Part shown: piece by piece, positions 1 through 9,022 of the stretch
Layout of the letters: each line of letters starts with the position of its first letter
Numbering within the stretch: position 1 is the first letter of the stretch
Assembly: GCA_964058845.1 (NCBI GenBank)
Contig: CAXKVR010000926.1
Span: 1-20,964 of the forward strand
Direction of reading: 5' to 3'
Length of the DNA stretch: 20,964 nt
Source: Carex sylvatica
Taxonomy: Eukaryota > Streptophyta > Magnoliopsida > Poales > Cyperaceae
Notes under the pieces: generated by a model
Database searches by the model: none
The model's input: the letters and a program-made list of their open reading frames with translations, nothing else
What the model was told of the DNA's origin: nothing
Made by a program: the position numbers and the translations under genes

Positions 1-772
1 TGATTTCATATTCATCAGGCAACTTGGAAAGATGATCGCAAGAGCACCAATCAAGCCAGACATGCCCAAAATTGGGGCCCTTTTACCAGCATGAAACAGG
101 ATGCGGAGATCGGTCTTGACCCCAATGAGGAAAATGAGGAACATCACGCCAAATGTTGCAAGTGTCTCAAGAATCTGTTCGCCCCGTGCCGGGTAGAAAA
201 TCTTCTTGAATGTCTTATTACTTCCCAAAAATGATGGGCCTAATATAATGCCTGCCTGATGGGAGAAAGACATTTGTCAAATAAACCAACTTATCTGAAA
301 GAACAAAATTGAATAGTGCGCGCACCCCTGGTATTATTTGAATTAAATTGAGAAGACATTTAAAAAAAATAAAATAAGGAACGATTTGAATAAGAACCTT
401 GGGTTAGTGTATATGCAATATTTTTAGAAATCCAGAAAATAAATTGCAGGCTAAAATAAAAACTGCACCACAGAAAATGGTACAAATTTGATCTAAAAAA
501 ATTCAAGTTTGAAGCACAAATTCATCAACGTTGAAAAATTGTTTGTTCTAATAAATTTAAGATGAGACAAATGGAATATGTACCAATATCTCAGCGACAA
601 CCCGGGGTTGCTTGACAGGCTTGAGGACGTAGAAGAGAAGTTGAGTAAGAACAATGATGAAAACAAGCTGCATGGATAGAAGCGAGAGTGACGAGGTGAG
701 CGGGTTCGCCCCTTCCCAAATGCCAACATTGAATGTGTTCTCATCTTGGCTTCTATAGCATTGCAAATCCAT
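1..772 (-). CDS. CHX-family cation/H+ antiporter, N-terminal part (exons 584-772 and 1-255)
   Basis: The start of a monovalent cation/proton exchanger of the plant CHX family (CPA2 antiporters of endomembranes or plasma membrane). I start it at the ATG at 772. Exon 1 gives 63 residues: the family's N-terminal GIWEGANPL (17-25), a first membrane helix (about 29-50), then KPVKQPRVVAEIL (51-63). The donor GT follows at 583-582 and the acceptor AG is at 257-256, so a 328-bp phase-0 intron splits the conserved AEIL/AGIILGPS block, a place where CHX genes often carry an intron. Exon 2 gives 85 more residues, with GIILGPSFLG, a helix around LATFGVMFLIFLIGV and the cytosolic KTDLRILFHAGKRAP. The remaining helices, the cation-binding region and the C-terminal domain lie beyond position 1. 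No break is seen in the visible part. The family is clear; the orthologue is not. Confidence 0.88.
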
Positions 773-2113
773 TTTCCTGGAGAATTTTGAGTTCTTGTTT
801 GATCACCTCTCTTAGCCAACGTGGGAATTCTAAAGCTTATTTTTATTCTAAAGATTTGCTTTTGTTCTGTATTCTTCCATGGTGATTTTCCAAACAAGAT
901 CTCTCTATCTTCAAGTGGAAAATATTCATCACCTAATAAAATGACGATGGAGAATCCAAGAAAAATGGAGAAATACACAATGTAGAAAAAATTGCTCTCT
1001 GTAGGCATGAATAATAGTGGCGGTTTTGTAAAGTTGCATAATAATCCCTGGAGACTTGGTATTTTTACATTTATACTCCTAATTAAATAAGTATCCTTAC
1101 CTACTTAAATGTTTTCAATTTCAATTATACATGATTTGCTCAGAAAATTAATAAGCTCTTCAAAATAACTAGTTTAACAAACTTTATTTTACAGGAACAG
1201 AGGTAGCCATATATTGCTTAGGATAAGTACAGATGTAATTCATGAATAATGATGCACTTTATGAGGCCAATATTTCTGCAATTTAATTAAACCGCTGAAA
1301 TTACTTATGTACTAATCATCTAATATTAGGCTTTTTGAAGGGTAGTTGTGCAAAAGAACACGAAAGATCTTTTGAAAACGCAATTTTTTTTTCTAAATCC
1401 AATTATTTCCTCAGATTTTAAACTAATAATAGTAAACATATCTGTCAATGCTTTAAGACTTTTAGGAGTTTCTCCTCAATTGTTCAGGTTAATGGGAAAT
1501 AAAATTCAACATCTACTTCCAATTTGAGGTAGCAAATACATGGCTTTCTGAAGAAATTCCTGGTACTGGTGTCTCTTTTAATGAAATCTGAAGGCATGAC
1601 CTTCACCTTTCTCGTCAAAAAAAAACTTCTTAGGAACCACAATTCGAAACTAAGAAAGTAATGATCTCAGGCTGACAGATTACATAAAGAACAATACAAT
1701 TAGGCTTAGGGCATATTTCCTGTCTTAAATTGACAGATAGTTATTTACCAGAAGGTAGCATTCGTACTCTTTTTCTCCTCATTTAATTATGTTTCTAAAG
1801 AAATATTGCATTTGTTAGAACAAATGGATGTTTTTTCATTTCAGAGAAAAAATAAATTAATTTGTCTACTTCGTCTAACAATACAGAGGCCCCTTTCTTA
1901 TCAATGCTCTTTACACAAAATTAATATTCTATAACTTGATCCAATCAAATAGTCAGTATCTGCTGGTTTAACAAAAACACAAAGCAATGCAGAAACTCCT
2001 GTTCTAAGCATCTAATTCTAAATACTATAAACCCCAAGTTTCTACTACGTTAGTGACCCAGAGAACACTTCAAATTACAACAGAATTTCCCTAAACTAAT
2101 CACAAAATGCCCA
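773..2113. other. Intergenic: CHX 5' flank and DREB2 3' flank
   Basis: AT-rich DNA between two genes that both read on the minus strand. It should hold the CHX promoter and 5' UTR (773 upwards) and the DREB2 3' UTR and polyadenylation signals (2113 downwards). I recognise no further gene, RNA or transposon here. An open frame of 171 codons at 493-1008 (minus) overlaps CHX exon 1 in a different frame and has no family resemblance. Confidence 0.6.
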
Positions 2114-4089
2114 TTAATCAACATTAATTAGATCATCAACATTAAATAGATCAAATCCACTGTCAAAATCGATGTATTCAACTATATCATGGCCATCAGC
2201 AAAGCTTTTGCCCAACAGATAAGACGGCAAATCATATCCCTCGAACATATCATCCTGCAACTCCACTTTCGGCAACTTGATTTCTGCCTCCTCCATGCCG
2301 GAAACACTAGCTGTAGTTGCACTAGCATCAGTTACTGGGAAGTTGACACGTGCACTATCTCCGTACATAGCTCTAGCCGCCTCATCATAGGCCAAAGCGG
2401 CATCATCTGAGGTGTTAAAGGTCCCCAGCCAAAGGCGGGCCCCGTTATTGGGTTCGCGGATTTCAGCAACCCACTTGCCCCATGTGCGTTGCCTCACGCC
2501 ACGGTAATTGCATTTGATGTTTTCTGGGCCACCTTTTCCTCTCATGCAACCTTTTTTTGATCCCTTTGCAGGGGCTTTTTTGGGTTTTTGCATATTTGTC
2601 AAATTCTTGGAATGGTGTATATCTCGCCACTTGGCCAGGATCTCTGCTACAGTTTTGTTGCATGGTCGCAATTTCTTCTTCCTGGGAAACAAAAAATAGT
2701 TAGTAAGCTTTTAATTGTAAAATTATTTCAAAAATTATGGACACAACCAAGAAGTTTATTCATAACACAAAAATTATTTGAACTATCACAAGGGAACTTG
2801 ACATTATTCACGAACAAAAGCACATCTCAACACCTGGAGCTGAGAAGTCATTTGAAAATAAAAACTAATTCTTCATAAATAATATTGGTAGGGACCATCT
2901 AATTTAATATGTATGAAGGAAATAACAGCATGGCCAATGGGATCCAAGACGACACTTTCTATCAAAGGAAATTAGGATTCTGCCAGGTAATCATCTATGT
3001 GATGTATACCCAAGGAACTACAAAATTCTCCCTGCAATTTTAGGGACTTGCGCAAAAAAACTCACAGAATAATCAATAAATCTAATCCAGAATCCCAAAT
3101 CCTTTACTTCCGATAGCCTTGTCAGATAACCTGCACCATGTGGTACAAACCATCTAGGGTTGTCCTTAACAAGGTCTCGCTATTAAATATCTGGGACTAT
3201 CACTAAAAATATGAAAACCTAACAAACAGGACAATATTCCTACCATTTAACAAACTGCATTAGCATTAGCATCTGGCGGGGTGGAAAGCCAAGTACCTAT
3301 TTTTACACATGATGCAGCAATGAGGATCAAGCACTGCTAAGCCAATTTAGGTTAATAATTTCGGGAACCTGGGGATTTTACTCTTTCGTGCATCCCCGTT
3401 TGCTGGCTTCTTATATCAAATACCTCTGATTTCTTTTTAGCATTGCTTTGTAAAAAATTGGAATACCAGAGATGGCAGTTATCCTTATTGGTCAATTTCA
3501 AAATTGCATGAAACATGCCATAGTAGGTTGTAGAAGCATCCACATGACATATATTTAATCACGTTGATCTTTATTCTAATTCAAACAAATGACCCTGACA
3601 AAACTTGGGAACCCTTTTCTTGTTTTTCATGCTACCAACTTTTGTAAAGAGTTTGAACACAGCGAAATATGCATCACAAACCTATGGTACATGATGAGCA
3701 ATATTAAAAAATCGGAATACCAGAGATACCAGCTATCCTAATTGCTGAATTTCATAATTGTATGAAACATGCCATAGTAGGTTGTAGAAGAATCCGCATG
3801 ATACATGTTAATCCCGTTCTGGTCTCTATTCTAATTCAAACACATGACTCTGACAAAAGTTGGGAACTTTTTTCTTGTTTTTCTAGCTACCAACTTTTGT
3901 AAAGAGTTTAAATTAGCCTAACAGGGCCAATTAGCGCAATATCTTCCAGCAAACCAAAAAAATGAAAAAAACAAAACAATCCCTCTTCTTCCTTCTGCTT
4001 AATTATCTTAATTTTACTCGAGGGAAGGGAATTTACCTTGATGTGTCTGCATTGCCACCTTCGTCACGATTTGAAGTTTTCGTTGCCAT
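2114..4089 (-). CDS. DREB2: DREB2-type AP2/ERF transcription factor (exons 4037-4089 and 2114-2681)
   Basis: A nuclear activator of the DREB A-2 subgroup, a family that binds DRE/CRT (RCCGAC) sites in drought-, heat- and salt-response genes. The main exon opens at 2681 after a pyrimidine-rich tract ending in AG (2683-2682), so the in-frame codons upstream of it are intronic. The matching 5' exon is at 4089-4037: ATG, 17 codons plus two bases, then donor GTAAAT. Joining restores [10 protein letters not shown] and gives 206 residues. Visible parts: basic RKKK (18-21), the A-2 motif [16 protein letters not shown] (57-72), and the AP2 domain from YRGVRQR (77) to NFP (133). The DREB-specific Val (89, in GKWVAEI) and Glu (94, in REP) are both present. 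A Ser/Thr stretch and an acidic tail ending [13 protein letters not shown] follow. Length and the [14 protein letters not shown] core are close to short A-2 members such as DREB2D; the exact orthologue is uncertain. No damage is visible. Confidence 0.9.
3451..3910. repeat. Two diverged copies of a ~205-bp block inside the DREB2 intron
   Basis: Copy 1 (about 3451-3655) and copy 2 (about 3705-3910) are direct repeats with a period of about 254 bp. Shared landmarks are GGAATACCAGAGAT, the 20-base run ATGCCATAGTAGGTTGTAGA, CTATTCTAATTCAAACA-like runs and CTACCAACTTTTGTAAAGAG. They differ by scattered substitutions and small indels. No terminal repeats or target duplication stand out, so this looks like a local tandem duplication within the intron (2682-4036). 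It carries no reading frame. Confidence 0.85.
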
Positions 4090-4189
4090 TGAACTAGAGA
4101 AGAGCGAAACTTTCTGAGCTTTCCTTGTTTCTTCCTTTTTGCACAAGTCTCAATCGGAGAAATTTCCTTATCGACCTTCAATACCTCCG

Positions 4190-4197
4190 TATAAATA
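4190..4197 (-). promoter_or_regulatory. Candidate TATA box of the DREB2 gene
   Basis: The minus strand reads TATTTATA here, about 100 bp upstream of the DREB2 start codon. A transcription start about 30 bp downstream would leave a 5' UTR of roughly 70 bases. The plus strand reads the stronger TATAAATA, so the box itself does not fix direction; the gene downstream on the minus strand does. Confidence 0.4.
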
Positions 4198-4810
4198 GGC
4201 ACCCTCTGTTTCTATATCGAGCGCAATCTTGGGGACCAAGCCAAAACAGCGCTTTAATTATTTTTATGTTTATCTCGATATTTCTGGCCGCAAAAAGTTA
4301 CTTAATAAGGAAGGAATATGACGTACGTAGTAATAAATAGGTATAGCAAACAATTTCTAAGTTATTCCCTCAAAGTTCCGTAAATCTTAGAAGGCCAAAA
4401 TTATCTTTTATTTTTTTTAATTTTAGACTTTCCTAAAAAGTATATAGTTCTCCAACTTTGAATAAAATAATATGTTAGGCTTTAAATATAAATATACTAT
4501 TTTAGACTGTAAAAAGATAATATACTATTTTTTGAACTTTCAGTTGTACGAATTGATTCTTGAACTTTAAAAATAAATATAAAATTGGAGGATTAATTTT
4601 ATTATTTAGAGAAAAATTAATAATTAATTGAAATTTTACAATTTAGCATCAATTTGATGTAAATAGTAGTTTATTGAAAAATTGACTTGACTTCTTTGGA
4701 AAAGCTTAAAGCCAAAATTTAAAATATATTATTTATAAATGCCATTAGTTCCAGTTCAAATATGTACAAGCCCGAAGAAAAATGTACCACATATTTAATA
4801 GTATTTTAAA

Positions 4811-4845
<35 letters not shown>

Positions 4846-5099
4846 AGATACACAAGTCAATTATTAGACATATAAAATTGATGACAATTATCATTTAATT
4901 AATCAGATTATATTAATATTTTACTATATATATTTTATTTGGATTAAAATTCTCTAAATTTTTTATTTCGTTCATAAATTTTGAAAAAAGTATAATTATA
5001 CATCCGTATATGTTATCGCACATATTTTATATATTATTTTTATAAATATATATTAAATTGATAAAGGAAGAGTGTTTCTGAACAAAACAAATTTGTGAC
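4198..5099. other. AT-rich DREB2 upstream region, no gene seen
   Basis: Very AT-rich DNA upstream of DREB2. Phrases around 4430-4590 (repeated TATACTATTTT and TTGAACTTT) look like old MITE debris, but I cannot define ends. No coding potential is visible on either strand. Confidence 0.5.
4814..4841. repeat. (AT)14 microsatellite
   Basis: An uninterrupted run of 28 alternating A and T bases, preceded by an A-run. It is a simple repeat, likely length-polymorphic. Confidence 0.97.
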
Positions 5100-5189
5100 C
5101 AAGTAGTAAAAATAAAGTTGAACTTTGAAGCTCTGTCTGTCTCCGGGAGATCTTTTGCAACACCTGGGATGGATGCTACTGATGATGTG

Positions 5190-5300
5190 GCTTTTTTAAG
5201 GACTACCCTGACACGTGGCAGAAGTTGTGCTCCTGGTATCGTTTTCTTATTAGCGCCGAAGTTGAACCACCTTGGTCAAAGAGTTGTTCAAATTTGACTG
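5190..5300. promoter_or_regulatory. G-box/W-box cluster, candidate distal promoter of DREB2
   Basis: Within a less AT-rich stretch (about 5100-5320) lie ACACGTGGCA (5211-5220, a G-box/ABRE core CACGTG at 5212-5217), GGTCAA (5274-5279, a W-box on the minus strand) and TTGACT (5294-5299, a W-box on the plus strand). In plants these cores bind bZIP/bHLH and WRKY factors. The cluster lies about 1.1-1.2 kb upstream of the DREB2 start codon and no other gene is near. The motifs are plain in the sequence; the link to DREB2 is inference. Confidence 0.35.
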
Positions 5301-5639
5301 TTATCAGTACGGTAAAGACTGGACAGAAGTATTTATCTGAATTTATTACCAATTGTTATTATTTTTGTATTCAATTTTTATTTGTTATAAATTATTTTAT
5401 TTATATTTTATTTTTATCTATTATAGTTATAGGATAACGAGTCGAAACAATAACGAGTCAATAATAGATAATATTGATATAATAATTATTTTTTATTATT
5501 TATTGAATAAAATATTAAAATAAATATATTTATTTTACACATATATAGTATTTTATTGATTTTTTTTATCATACTAAGTGCAAAGTAAACTAATTAAAGT
5601 ATTATTTTTAATACTTATTAATATATATTATATTTATAA

Positions 5640-5834
5640 ATTTTTTTATAATCATCCGATTGGGTAACGGGTACAAAATAGTTTTTATTCGTATCTTTAC
5701 CTGTTTAGTTAATAATTTTTTTTTACTTGTATCCATACTCAATAAGTTTATGAAAAAAAAATCTTATCCGTACCCGTGTTATCAAATACAATATAAGTCG
5801 GATAAACGGATAAAGGATGCCATTGACACTTCTA
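5640..5834. mobile_element. Possible hAT-type MITE remnant
   Basis: The right edge reads GCCATTGACACTTCTA, whose complement TAGAAGTGTCAAT resembles the TAGGGGTGTCAAT-like ends of plant hAT MITEs. The body has the GGGTAACGGGTAC and CGGATAAACGGATAAAGG phrases common in such elements. I cannot find a matching left terminus or target duplication, so the left limit is approximate. Open frames here are short and unconvincing. Confidence 0.3.
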
Positions 5835-6553
5835 AATTTGAGTGCGCAAATATTTGTTATTTCTTTTTGTGAAATCTTGATAAAAATTGGAAAAGTTTTG
5901 GGAAAAGATAGTACTATTTTAAGAATAATAATTTCAATAATAAAAGTTTGACATAATATTTCTTATTCTGATACCTACTTTGTCCTTCTCTTAATACTAT
6001 ATATATATGGGTACATAATCGGAGGACAACTAACAAGAAAATCACACAAATCTCAGATATGTTTCATCTTTTTTTGTCTTTTCATATATGAATCTCATAT
6101 AAAGATATAAAGTTATTTTCTGTATGAAATTATAATACGAATCTCATATAAGTTTGTGATTTAGATATAATTTTAAACTTAAGACATATAAAGTTTATAG
6201 ATACTTTTCATACCATTAAACAAAATGTATTATAAAGTTTATAAAAATTTATAGTGAGATCGTTAATTAAAATAAAATTTTCATTTGATTGGCTTCTATT
6301 TATTTTAACAACTCAATTGCCTTTAGGTTTCATTTCATATATAAAATCAGTGATTACAATTGATCTGTTCTGATACATCCACTCTTCTAGGAAGTGGTAT
6401 TAATTCATGAGTCAAATAATATAATCAGATATGTGAATGTTGTAAATGATATGACAGATATACCGGCTAGGAAGAATTATTTTTCATTCTATATGTACAA
6501 AAAGAGATAAAAGATATTTGAGATTTATATAATTTCTTTATTAGTTATTTATT

Positions 6554-6561
6554 GATTACAT
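6554..6561. repeat. Left target-site duplication GATTACAT of the hAT-type element
   Basis: Identical to 8546-8553 on the other side of the element. Removing the element and one copy rejoins the homology of the older inverted-repeat arm, which confirms the insertion site. Confidence 0.85.
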
Positions 6562-6725
6562 TAGGGGTGGCAACAAATCAAATCGAATTGAACTTATCCT
6601 AGGTTTGAGTTTAGTTTGAATAAGATTCGAACCGAACCTGGTTTGATTCGTTTCAAATCGAATTAATTGCGAACTGCACATTTTTCGAATCGAATCACGA
6701 ACTAAATTATTTTTTAGCAGCCCTA
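6562..6725 (+). mobile_element. MITE copy A (164 bp), complete ends
   Basis: It begins TAGGGGTGGCAAC and ends AGCAGCCCTA, so both termini are present. The body has GGTTTGAGTTTAGTTTGAAT, TTCGAACCGAACCTGGTTTG and CGAATCGAATCACGAACTA, all shared with copy B at 8375-8545 in the same orientation. GATTACAT lies on its left but not on its right, so its own right-hand duplication is missing. Confidence 0.7.
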
Positions 6726-7459
6726 GTTATACCGGTAGTTTATACATTAATTTTTTCTCGCGAGACAAAATTCACATGACTTTCTTTTACTGGTATGAAA
6801 TGAGTTTTTTTAAGTTAAAAAATTGTTCATGAAAAAATACATCACAACAAATAATCGTAACAAGAGGATTAAGTACAAGAACTGAAATATGCAGTAAAAC
6901 AAGTAATCGTATTTCGAGTGCTCACTTGATCAAATCATCGATCAAACCATCTAATGAAGTGAGAATCTAAAAGGTAGAAAAGGCGGAGGAGAGACGACCG
7001 AAGAGAGAGGAGAGAGCCATCTAGGTCGGAGAGAGGAGTGACGGCCGGAGAGACAGCCAGTCACCGAGAGCGTCAGCTAGGTTTTTGAGCGAGAGGGAGA
7101 GTGGGTTAGGGAGAGGCAGAGAGAACTAGGTTATTGAGATTTGAGAGCGATGGAGCGTCGGCTAAGTTAAATTATGACTCTATATCTTGAGTTTTAGTTT
7201 CATCAGGTAAATGAACGACCAATGTTATTATGAGATTCGAACCATAAAAGTTCGCGAATCCATTTTAATCGTGTTGTTCTAGCAATAATCTTTTTTCGTC
7301 TATTTGACTAATTTGCAAAAGCATACAATTATTGAATTTTACGGTTTCTTCTACTTTTGAAAGATATGTAGGTTCAAGTCAAATGAAATTGCAATATAGA
7401 ATATTTGAACTGAAGAAATCATGAAGACACTTATTAAGAATACAAATTGTAAAATCATA

Positions 7460-8340
7460 AACTTGGTAAAGTAAGTTTGAGGCTGTTTAAACTGAGAACA
7501 AACGTTGGTAACGTTTTCAGCCTGTTAGAAACGCTGAAGTAACAGCTTGATCAAACTCAGAAGGAAGTTGAAATGTTGTAACATTTATAAAACATTATAA
7601 TGATTTAAGAATGTCATAAATGCTAAAGTACAGCTGTATCAAATTCAAATTTAATCACAAACATTGGTAACGTTTGTCAATTGCTACAGCGATTTAATCA
7701 AATCAGCGTTGTAATGTTTGACAAAAGTTGTAACATTTTAATTAAATCTGAGCTTCAGAAATTCCTGTTTTTGATCAAGTTTGAGTCAGTGCAAATCATT
7801 ACGTAACGTTTTACAATCGTTGTAACATTTTACTGAGCTTTCAAAAAATTGAAATTCTAAATTAAAACATTGTAACGTTTTAAGTCAAACAGCTCATTAA
7901 ACAATTGTTTCTATCAATAGGGTTTTGGGTTTTCTTCCCAAACTATCTCAGTCGACCCTAATTTTCTAAAACACTATTTTATGAGAGATTTAGTTACTCC
8001 ATTATTGTGAGAGCTTAAAACTTCAAAATCCCTCAAACAATCTCAAACTCACTTCACTAATTTTGAGTTAGATTAGGTTATAGTGATCTATTGAGTGTTT
8101 CTCTTGAGTAGCTTAAACTAAGAGACATTGTTCTCATCTCTAGTTGGCTGATTGACTTTCCGCTTGAATTGTAAGGGCTCAATGGTTCACAAGTTGTAAT
8201 CCTTTCGTATTGGATAATAGAAAGGCGCACCTAGAAGAGGTTGTGAAGCCCTAGAGACGTAGGTCTTTGTTTTGCCGAATTCTGTTATCATCCCGCGTGT
8301 CAATTCTATCTAAACTCATCTATTTACTTTCAATTATAAT
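7460..8340 (+). mobile_element. Ty1-copia LTR-like fragment inside the hAT element
   Basis: 8274-8335 (GCCGAAT, CCCGCGTGTCAAT, CTATTTACTTT) closely matches 11221-11280, another copia LTR-like region, and the phrases before it (GAGACGTAGGTCTTTGT, GCCGAA) are typical of copia U5 regions. Upstream, 7500-7890 carries about eight variants of GTAAC(A/G)TTT, as in U3 regions with repeated short motifs. I cannot define TG/CA ends, a primer site or a target duplication, so limits are approximate. No gag or pol is present. Confidence 0.45.
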
Positions 8341-8374
8341 TTATTTTCAGTTTTTGAGCTATTAGCGATGCACT

Positions 8375-8545
8375 TAGTATAACAGATCGAACCAGGCTAG
8401 GTTTGAGTTTAGTTTGAATTAATTTCGAACCGAACCTGGTTTGATTTGTTTCAATTCGAACCCATTTCAAATCGAATTAAACTAGAATCAAACCTGAATC
8501 AAACCCGAATCGAATCACGAACTACAAATTTTTTTTCCAGCCCTA
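8375..8545 (+). mobile_element. MITE copy B, right-hand copy with degenerate left end
   Basis: Direct repeat of copy A: it shares TAGGTTTGAGTTTAGTTTGA, the GAACCGAACCTGGTTTGAT run and CGAATCGAATCACGAACTA, and ends CAGCCCTA next to GATTACAT. It has extra bases in the middle relative to A. Its left terminus (TAGTATAACAG) does not match TAGGGGTGGCAAC, so it is truncated or decayed there. Confidence 0.65.
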
Positions 8546-8553
8546 GATTACAT
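8546..8553. repeat. Right target-site duplication GATTACAT of the hAT-type element
   Basis: A perfect 8-bp copy of 6554-6561, directly following the terminal CAGCCCTA. Confidence 0.85.
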
Positions 8554-8660
8554 ACTCAGATATAGTATTAAAAAGAGAAGAGCAAATTAGTTATTTATAT
8601 AATAAATTTTCTCTTAGTTCTTATTATTGAAATTATTGCTCTTAAAATAGCACTCTTCTT

Positions 8661-9010
8661 TAAAAAATTGCACTGTATTTTTTTCATGCGGACTTCCTTT
8701 TTCATTAATTAATTATTTATTTCTTAAATTAAAAGCAAGCTGAATAAAGAGCTTCTAAATTGGAAAACTTAGATTTTTCATTCCGACATCCCTGTTTTAT
8801 TTTAGAATCTCTATCTACATATCATAAACTAATATAAAAAATTTAGATCCATAAAAATTCTTGATTAAAACAGTACCAAAATAATTTAATGTCTTAAGAA
8901 TAAAAATTGATAGATCTATGAACAAGAAACTTGAGATATAGTTAACTAAACACTTGTGCAATTAAATTAGCACTAATTAAATACTCTAATTATCATAAAA
9001 ATAAGCCAAT
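8661..9010 (-). other. AT-rich stretch, possible leader of the minus-strand copia element
   Basis: On the minus strand this follows directly after the primer-binding site at 9021-9011, so it may be retrotransposon leader that never reaches gag. No coding potential is visible. Confidence 0.35.
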
Positions 9011-9021
9011 GCTCTGTACCA
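9011..9021 (-). other. Degenerate tRNA-Met primer-binding site of the copia LTR
   Basis: The minus strand reads TGGTACAGAGC, one base short of TGGTATCAGAGC, the initiator tRNA-Met primer site of most plant copia elements. It lies one base beyond the inferred LTR end. The missing T would weaken priming, consistent with a dead copy. Confidence 0.6.
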
Positions 9022-9022
9022 C

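Larger units (their letters stand above)
6562..8545. mobile_element. Non-autonomous hAT-type element, composite structure, 1984 bp
   Basis: The left end TAGGGGTGG and the complement of the right end, TAGGGCTGG, form short imperfect terminal inverted repeats. GATTACAT flanks both ends (6554-6561 and 8546-8553): an 8-bp duplication is the hAT signature. No transposase frame is present, so movement would need an outside enzyme. Inside are a complete small MITE at the left end (6562-6725), a second related copy at the right end (about 8375-8545), and about 1.65 kb between them, including a GA-rich stretch (about 6960-7170) and copia LTR-like DNA. The ends and duplication are plain; the composite origin is inference. 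Confidence 0.8.
5903..8660. mobile_element. Old inverted-repeat (foldback/MITE-like) element, right arm split by a hAT insertion
   Basis: The plus strand at about 5903-6092 matches the minus strand of 8660-8554 continued by 6553-6483. Shared runs include CTATTTTAAGA, AATAATTTCAATAATAA, CTTCTC followed by TTAATACTATATAT, AATCTCA(G/A)ATAT and CTTTTTTTGT/CTCTTTTTGT. The arms are about 180-190 bp and flank an inner segment (about 6093-6482) with no gene. The right-arm homology is continuous only if 6562-8545 plus one copy of GATTACAT is removed, so the hAT element inserted after this one. AAAAATTG on both sides (5882-5889, 8663-8670) may be its target duplication, but the left edge would then carry extra bases. 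Superfamily not assigned. Confidence 0.6.

Noticed and set aside
493..1008. 171-codon open frame on the minus strand
   Set aside because: It overlaps CHX exon 1 in another frame, and beyond a hydrophobic start it resembles no family. The CHX frame explains the conserved sequence.
2690..2692. TTG at 2692 as the DREB2 start
   Set aside because: It is part of the intron's polypyrimidine tract (TTGTTTCCCAG). The exon at 4037-4089 supplies a normal ATG and joins in frame.
5225..5872. Open frames of 70 codons on the plus strand
   Set aside because: Low-complexity, AT-rich peptides; one lies mostly inside a MITE-like stretch.
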